Below are positions 62,483-64,000 of a stretch of 64,000 bases of DNA, in pieces (the first letter of the stretch is position 1; the number at the start of each line of letters is the position of its first letter). This stretch comes from Indioceanicola profundi (lineage in GTDB: Bacteria; Pseudomonadota; Alphaproteobacteria; Azospirillales; Azospirillaceae). The notes under the pieces were generated by a model. That model saw only the letters and a program-made list of their open reading frames with translations, was not told where the DNA came from and did no database searches. The stretch covers positions 1,701,001-1,765,000 of the forward strand of contig NZ_CP030126.1 in NCBI RefSeq assembly GCF_003568845.1, written 5' to 3'. A program made the position numbers and the translations under genes.

Positions 62483-64000
62483 TCAGAACTGGTCGGCGTC
62501 CAGCGACATCAGGGTCTTGCCGCCGGCCATCAGGCTCTTGAATCGGGCATCCGCCTCGGGAAGCATCTTCTCCATGAAGAAGCGGGCGGTCTTGATCTTG
62601 GCGTCGTAGAAGGACTGCTTGCCGTCCGAACCCTCCGCCATCTTCTCCTGAGCCACCTTCACCATCTTCAGCCACATCCAGCCCAGGCTGACCAGGCCGA
62701 AGATGCGCAGATAGTCTGTGCTGGCCGCACCGGCCTCATCCGGGCGCGCCATGCCCTTCTGGGCGATGATGGCGGTGGCCTGCTGGAGCTTCCCGAACGC
62801 CTTGGAGAGCGGGATCACGAACTCCATCAGGGCCGGGTTGGACATGCTGGATTCCAGCTCCGCCTGCATCGGGTGGAAGAAGCGGCGGAGCAGGCGGCCC
62901 ATGTTCTGGGGCATCTTGCGGCCGACCAGATCCAGCGCCTGGATGCCGTTCGCCCCCTCATAGATCATGGCGATGCGGGCATCGCGGACGAACTGCTCCA
63001 TCCCCCATTCGCGGATGTAGCCGTGGCCGCCATAGACCTGCTGCATGTTGGTCGCGACCTCGTACCCCATGTCGGTGAAGTAGGCCTTCACCACCGGGGT
63101 CAGTAGGGCGACGAAATCCTCCGCCTCCTGCTGCACCTTCGGGTCGGGGTGACGCTCATACATGTCGATCAGCATGCCGACCCAGTAGCCGAGCGCGCGC
63201 CCACCCTCGACGAAGGCCTTGCCGGCCAGAAGGTTCTTGCGCACGTCCGGATGCACGATGATCGGATCGGCGGGTTTCTCCGGAGCCTTGGCGCCGCCGA
63301 GGGAGCGGCCCTGGAGCCGGTCCTTGGCGTAGGCGAGGCCGTTCTGATAGGCCACGGCCGCGATGCCCAGCCCCTGCATGCCGACGCCCAGGCGGGCGGC
63401 GTTCATCATGGTGAACATGGCGCGCATGCCCTTGTGGGGCTCACCCACCAGCCAGCCGGTGGCGTCGTCGAAGTTCATGACGCAGGTGGCGTTGGCCATG
63501 ATGCCCATCTTGTGCTCGATGGACCCGCACATGACGCCGTTGCGCTGGCCGGGCTCGTTGTTCTCGTCCGGTAGGAACTTCGGGACCAGGAACAGGCTGA
63601 TGCCCTTGGTGCCAGCAGGAGCATCTGGCAGCTTCGCCAGCACCAGATGGATGATGTTGCTGGTGAGGTCATGCTCACCGGCGGAGATGAAGATCTTGGT
63701 TCCGGTCACCTTGTAGCTGCCATCGCCGGCCGGGACGGCCTTGGTCTTGATCAGGCCGAGGTCGGTGCCGCAATGCGGCTCCGTCAGGCACATGGTGCCG
63801 GACCACTCGCCGGACGCCATCTTGGGCAGGTACTGGGCCTTCAGTTCCTCATTCGCATGGGTGTGGATGGCGTTCATCGCCCCCTGCGTCAGACCCGGAT
63901 ACATGGCGAACGCCATGTTGGCCGAGTTCATCAGCTCTTCCATCACGAAGGTCAGCGTGTGGGGAAGACCCTGGCCGCCATACTCCGGATCGAATGACAG
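62483..64000 (-). CDS. DmdC-like acyl-CoA dehydrogenase, 5' part beyond the right edge
   Basis: FAD-dependent acyl-CoA oxidation, similar to 3-methylmercaptopropionyl-CoA dehydrogenase. The 505 visible residues open in frame at the window edge with LSFDPEYGGQGLPHTLTF. They continue with SANMAFAMYPGLTQGAMNAI, TMCLTEPHCGTDLG (FAD and substrate region), VTGTKIFISAGEHDL, VYGGHGYIREWGMEQFVRD and IAMIYEGANGIQALDLVGRK with the catalytic region. A C-terminal extension (PF12806-like) follows. About 90 N-terminal residues are missing. True substrates in this bacterium are unknown. Confidence 0.9.
   Translation of the reverse strand: MSFDPEYGGQGLPHTLTFVMEELMNSANMAFAMYPGLTQGAMNAIHTHANEELKAQYLPKMASGEWSGTMCLTEPHCGTDLGLIKTKAVPAGDGSYKVTGTKIFISAGEHDLTSNIIHLVLAKLPDAPAGTKGISLFLVPKFLPDENNEPGQRNGVMCGSIEHKMGIMANATCVMNFDDATGWLVGEPHKGMRAMFTMMNAARLGVGMQGLGIAAVAYQNGLAYAKDRLQGRSLGGAKAPEKPADPIIVHPDVRKNLLAGKAFVEGGRALGYWVGMLIDMYERHPDPKVQQEAEDFVALLTPVVKAYFTDMGYEVATNMQQVYGGHGYIREWGMEQFVRDARIAMIYEGANGIQALDLVGRKMPQNMGRLLRRFFHPMQAELESSMSNPALMEFVIPLSKAFGKLQQATAIIAQKGMARPDEAGAASTDYLRIFGLVSLGWMWLKMVKVAQEKMAEGSDGKQSFYDAKIKTARFFMEKMLPEADARFKSLMAGGKTLMSLDADQF

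Overview
The window is a high-GC, densely coded chromosomal segment. Its gene content and order point to an alphaproteobacterium of the Rhodospirillales/Azospirillales type, near Azospirillum or Rhodocista. That placement is an inference from protein style and from the split F0 operon with separate b and b' subunits; no 16S gene is present. Almost everything is housekeeping or conserved accessory DNA. I see no insertion sequence, prophage or CRISPR array.

Layout. (1) 1-10285, all minus: a long envelope and recombination operon, read from the right as yebC, ruvC, vapB, vapC, ruvA, ruvB, ybgC, tolQ, tolR, tolA, tolB, pal, cpoB, tilS (cut by the left edge). A VapBC-type toxin-antitoxin pair sits between ruvC and ruvA. 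(2) 10475-18871: a FabI-type enoyl reductase, mnmA, two M48 metalloproteases flanking an aminotransferase, a REC-DUF3369-HD-GYP protein with a damaged HD dyad, and a DsbA-like oxidoreductase. (3) 19019-21357: aroQ, accB, accC. (4) 21677-25121, minus: a membrane dynamin-like GTPase, a YnjF-like CDP-alcohol phosphatidyltransferase and a YnjB-like binding protein, without the usual permease and ATPase. (5) 25231-30770: small lipoproteins, tRNA-Val(GAC), N-formylglutamate amidohydrolase, GNAT acetyltransferases, otsA and glk. (6) 30852-34945, minus: Sco and PCuAC copper proteins and the F0 operon atpI-B-E-G(b')-F. (7) 35108-46930: L-lactate dehydrogenase, a very large class A PBP-like protein, a LysE exporter, an EF-hand lipoprotein, hisS, an IorAB-type molybdenum hydroxylase, pyrC and pyrE. 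(8) 47009-51984: a chemotaxis receptor, a small secreted protein, a probably inactive beta-lactamase-fold protein, a lipoprotein and a DUF523 protein. (9) 52102-56574: the standout locus, described below. (10) 56716-64000: a GST, a YCII/DGPF protein with its ECF42-type sigma factor, three SleB-type cell wall hydrolases, tdk, a thioesterase and a DmdC-like acyl-CoA dehydrogenase cut by the right edge.

The most unusual system is at 52102-53601. This single protein begins with a tetrapyrrole-methylase-fold domain carrying the signature stretches of borosin peptide-backbone alpha-N-methyltransferases (the OphMA/SonM family). A small helical segment resembling a borosin-binding domain follows. The protein ends in eight near-identical acidic P-x-S-[DN]-[ST]-D-[LV] units, six of them on an exact 13-residue (39-bp) period. 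I read this as a self-modifying RiPP precursor in which enzyme and multi-copy core are fused. A soluble TPR-GAF histidine kinase lies 54 bp downstream on the same strand. Family membership rests on motifs recognised by eye, and the modified residues and final product are unknown.
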